Shown here: positions 5,526 through 6,944 of the stretch, one piece after another
Position numbering within the stretch: position 1 is the first letter of the stretch
Layout of the letters: each line of letters begins with the position of its first letter
Assembly (NCBI GenBank): GCA_964650975.1
Contig: CAZYWA010000437.1
Coordinates: forward strand, 1 to 6,944
DNA from: CAZYWA01 sp964650975 [NCBI: uncultured bacterium]
GTDB lineage: Bacteria > JADJOY01
Length of the DNA stretch: 6,944 nucleotides
Direction of reading: 5' to 3'
Made by a program: the position numbers and the translations under genes
The notes under the pieces: model-generated
Database searches by the model: none
Told to the model about the DNA's origin: nothing
What the model saw: the letters and a program-made list of their open reading frames with translations, nothing else

Positions 5526-5996
5526 TCAGGGAGTGCGCGCGAGCGGCACGGGGAAGGTGAGCGGTCCACCGGAAGGGGGCCAGAAGCTGAGGTCGTAGGT
5601 GAACGAGGAGACCGAACCTGCCGAGAGGGCCAGCGAGGTCCCGTCCACGTCCGATGTGAACGAGGTGCCGTAAGCCTCGCCGCAGTCGACGTCCGCGGGA
5701 TCCATGCTGAACGTGCAGCCCGGGGCGTGGAACGTGGGGCTCGTCCCCGACGTCGCCGTTCCCGAGCAGCCGCTCATCGTCCAATCGCAAGGGAGGCCGA
5801 TCTTGGTGTCCACATGGATCGTGTCGCCGACCAGCACCGCCGAGCTGATCTGGGTGAACGATGCGTCGAGGGTCGTACTGGCGTATGGATCCGACCAAGT
5901 CCCCGTGTAGTTGCCCGTCCAAGGCTGACATCCACCGGAGGTCACGACGAGCGCGACGGCCAGCGAGGTCCAGAGACCGCTCATCGCACGAGTCAT
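5526..5996 (-). CDS. Small cysteine-rich lipoprotein, unknown function
   Basis: The protein has 156 residues. Residues 1-22 are an export signal (LWTSLAVALVV core) ending SGG-C23, an acceptable lipoprotein site, so the mature protein is probably anchored by Cys23. The mature chain is Thr/Ser/Gly-rich and beta-like, beginning WTGNYTGTWSDP, with four further cysteines at about 70, 77, 94 and 105 that could form two disulfides in the periplasm. The opening 'GNYTGTW' is common in small secreted proteins with a lipocalin-like or beta-barrel repeat, but this is only a resemblance. ATG 5996 is chosen over the in-frame GTG 6011 because GGGGAG lies seven bases before ATG 5996 and GTG 6011 would overlap that site. 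It sits between the membrane glycosyltransferase-like gene and the lyase-like gene, suggesting a surface-carbohydrate setting. Confidence 0.82.
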   Translation of the reverse strand: MTRAMSGLWTSLAVALVVTSGGCQPWTGNYTGTWSDPYASTTLDASFTQISSAVLVGDTIHVDTKIGLPCDWTMSGCSGTATSGTSPTFHAPGCTFSMDPADVDCGEAYGTSFTSDVDGTSLALSAGSVSSFTYDLSFWPPSGGPLTFPVPLARTP

Positions 5997-6175
5997 CGTC
6001 GCTCTCCCCACACCAGTCGCGGAGGTCCCGTGTCGGGAGCTGGTCGTCGCACTCGCCGCGAATTCGCGCGCCGCCCTGTTCTCGATTCATTCTGCTACCG
6101 GGCTCTCGCGGCGCGCAACGAGCGACCACCGAAGTCGTTCGGGATCCGTCACCCAGGCACGAGCGGGATGGCCTC
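5997..6175 (-). other. Intergenic region, possible promoter of the lipoprotein/lyase-like pair
   Basis: These 179 bases separate the stop of the TPR protein from the lipoprotein start. Reading on the minus strand, TTGCGC (6120-6115) and CAGAAT (6096-6091), 18 bases apart, form a weak sigma-70-like pair. It is far from consensus and may be chance. The 12-base palindrome CGCGAATTCGCG lies at 6057-6068. No terminator with a T-run was found after the TPR gene. Confidence 0.25.
6002..6009 (-). promoter_or_regulatory. Shine-Dalgarno site deciding the start at 5996
   Basis: GGGGAGAG on the minus strand, with its GGGGAG core seven bases before ATG 5996, is a strong ribosome binding site. It places the lipoprotein start at 5996. 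Confidence 0.65.
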
Positions 6176-6944
6176 TTACGTCCCGCCTCCGGGGTTGCCG
6201 GGGCTCGGTTCGACCTCACCGAGCTGGGTGAGGTACTTGCGCGCGCGCACGACATATTCCCCGTCACCGGACGAGACGGCGATGCGCTCCACCTCGTGCC
6301 ACTCGTGAACCGCCTCATCTCGTCCGTTGGGCTGCTTCATGAGAGCCAGCGCCAGGTTGTTGTGCGAGGAGATGTAGCGCGGGTCGAGGGAGATCGCCTG
6401 GCGGTATTCGCTGATGGCCAGGTCTCGTTGGCCAGCGCCGGCATACTTGTTCCCCAGATTGAAGTGCGACATCGCGATGTTGATGCGCTGGTCGATGAGC
6501 TGCAGCCCGGTGAAGCGCGAGGCGAGGACGAGCGCGCCCGCCCAGGCTGCGGCTGAAACGAGGCGACGAGCGCAAAGGCGATCGACCAACGTCCACACGG
6601 TCGCAGCGGCGAACACTTGCAGCGCCGGAAGGATGGGCAGACGGTAGCGCGAAACCACGAACATCAGCACGAGCGACCCCACCTGGGTCGCTACGAACAG
6701 GTAGACGATCGCAAGGCGCTGGAATTGCCTCCAGCAAACGGCGAGGCCCAGGAGTGCGAGAGGGGCCAAGATCCGGAATGTCGGCAAGGGAAGATCGAAG
6801 ACGGCCGAGAACCGGCGGTCCGTGTCGAACACGCGTTGCTCGGACGTCTCTTCCCCATTCCAGAAGAGCTCGAGCTTGCGCCACAGGAGCCCAAGCCACC
6901 ACTCCCGATGCCCAACGATGAAGGACCAAGCACGTCCGGTCCAG
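6176..6944 (-). CDS. C-terminal part of a multi-pass glycosyltransferase-like membrane protein with TPR repeats (partial)
   Basis: The frame is open to the right edge and gives 255 residues ending PGNPGGGT. The visible N-terminal part, HREWWLGLLWRKLELFWNG followed by a diverged loop and FRILAPLALLGLAV, is typical of the segment before the last membrane helices in large GT-C/PMT-like (ArnT-like) glycosyltransferases. Hydrophobic helices lie near 56-72, 77-97, 104-120 and 127-143, with the characteristic SRYRLPILPAL between the second and third. Residues about 156-223 form two TPR motifs (FNLGNKYAGAGQRDLAISEYRQAISLDP; HNNLALALMKQ, a short insert, then DEAVHEWHEVERI). These proteins move sugars from lipid carriers to acceptors at the inner membrane; the TPR tail may bind partners on the periplasmic side. 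The catalytic N-terminus is outside the window, so donor and acceptor cannot be told. No start is visible. Confidence 0.85.
   Translation of the reverse strand, partial: WTGRAWSFIVGHREWWLGLLWRKLELFWNGEETSEQRVFDTDRRFSAVFDLPLPTFRILAPLALLGLAVCWRQFQRLAIVYLFVATQVGSLVLMFVVSRYRLPILPALQVFAAATVWTLVDRLCARRLVSAAAWAGALVLASRFTGLQLIDQRINIAMSHFNLGNKYAGAGQRDLAISEYRQAISLDPRYISSHNNLALALMKQPNGRDEAVHEWHEVERIAVSSGDGEYVVRARKYLTQLGEVEPSPGNPGGGT

Noticed and set aside
6057-6068. 12-base palindrome CGCGAATTCGCG as an operator
   Set aside because: One or two 12-base palindromes are expected by chance in a window this long, and there is no second copy or promoter context.
5997-6318. 5' extension of the lyase-like frame to a start at 6318
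   Set aside because: The extension overlaps the lipoprotein gene and the TPR gene in other frames and is Arg/Ser-rich, with no signal peptide at its own start. It is a shadow frame.

Overview
The window comes from a GC-rich bacterium with strong G/C bias at third codon positions. Nothing in it fixes the taxon. The load of exported and lipid-anchored proteins, the COG0523 GTPase and the membrane glycosyltransferase/TPR protein suggest a Gram-negative, free-living organism, perhaps of the former Deltaproteobacteria (Myxococcota or relatives); this is a guess. No rRNA, tRNA or CRISPR array was recognised.

Left part (1-1127, + strand) is a small accessory island. It holds the 3' end of an unrecognised gene (2-100). 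Next is a chimeric ORF (218-769): its N-terminal two thirds resemble a phage 'ABA sandwich' domain, and its C-terminus is a truncated piece of an IS3-type transposase OrfA. The ORF is flanked by a 14-bp direct repeat. Directly after its stop codon sits a 176-bp non-autonomous element (770-945) with 17-bp terminal inverted repeats, a TTAG target duplication and near-full-length fold-back symmetry. A further structured intergenic stretch leads to a COG0523/CobW-family metallochaperone GTPase (1128-2141), the best-recognised gene here.

Right part (2228-6944) is entirely on the minus strand and convergent with the GTPase. In transcription order from the right edge it encodes the C-terminal part of a multi-pass glycosyltransferase-like protein with TPR repeats (6944-6176), a small cysteine-rich lipoprotein (5996-5526), and a polysaccharide-lyase-like exported protein (about 5421-4642) whose frame lacks a usual start codon. 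After a 550-base gene-free stretch come three exported proteins: a Trp/Ser/Gly repeat protein (4090-3131), a glycine-zipper protein (3087-2677) and a small carboxypeptidase-regulatory-like protein (2587-2228). The last three are closely spaced (43 and 89 bases) and probably co-transcribed. The theme is cell-envelope and surface-carbohydrate work, but no defined pathway can be assigned.

Most notable are the palindromic element, the phage-domain/transposase chimera between direct repeats, the missing start of the lyase gene beside a duplicated GATC unit, and the 31-residue Trp repeats in an otherwise unrecognised secreted protein. I saw no convincing complete novel defence or regulatory system.
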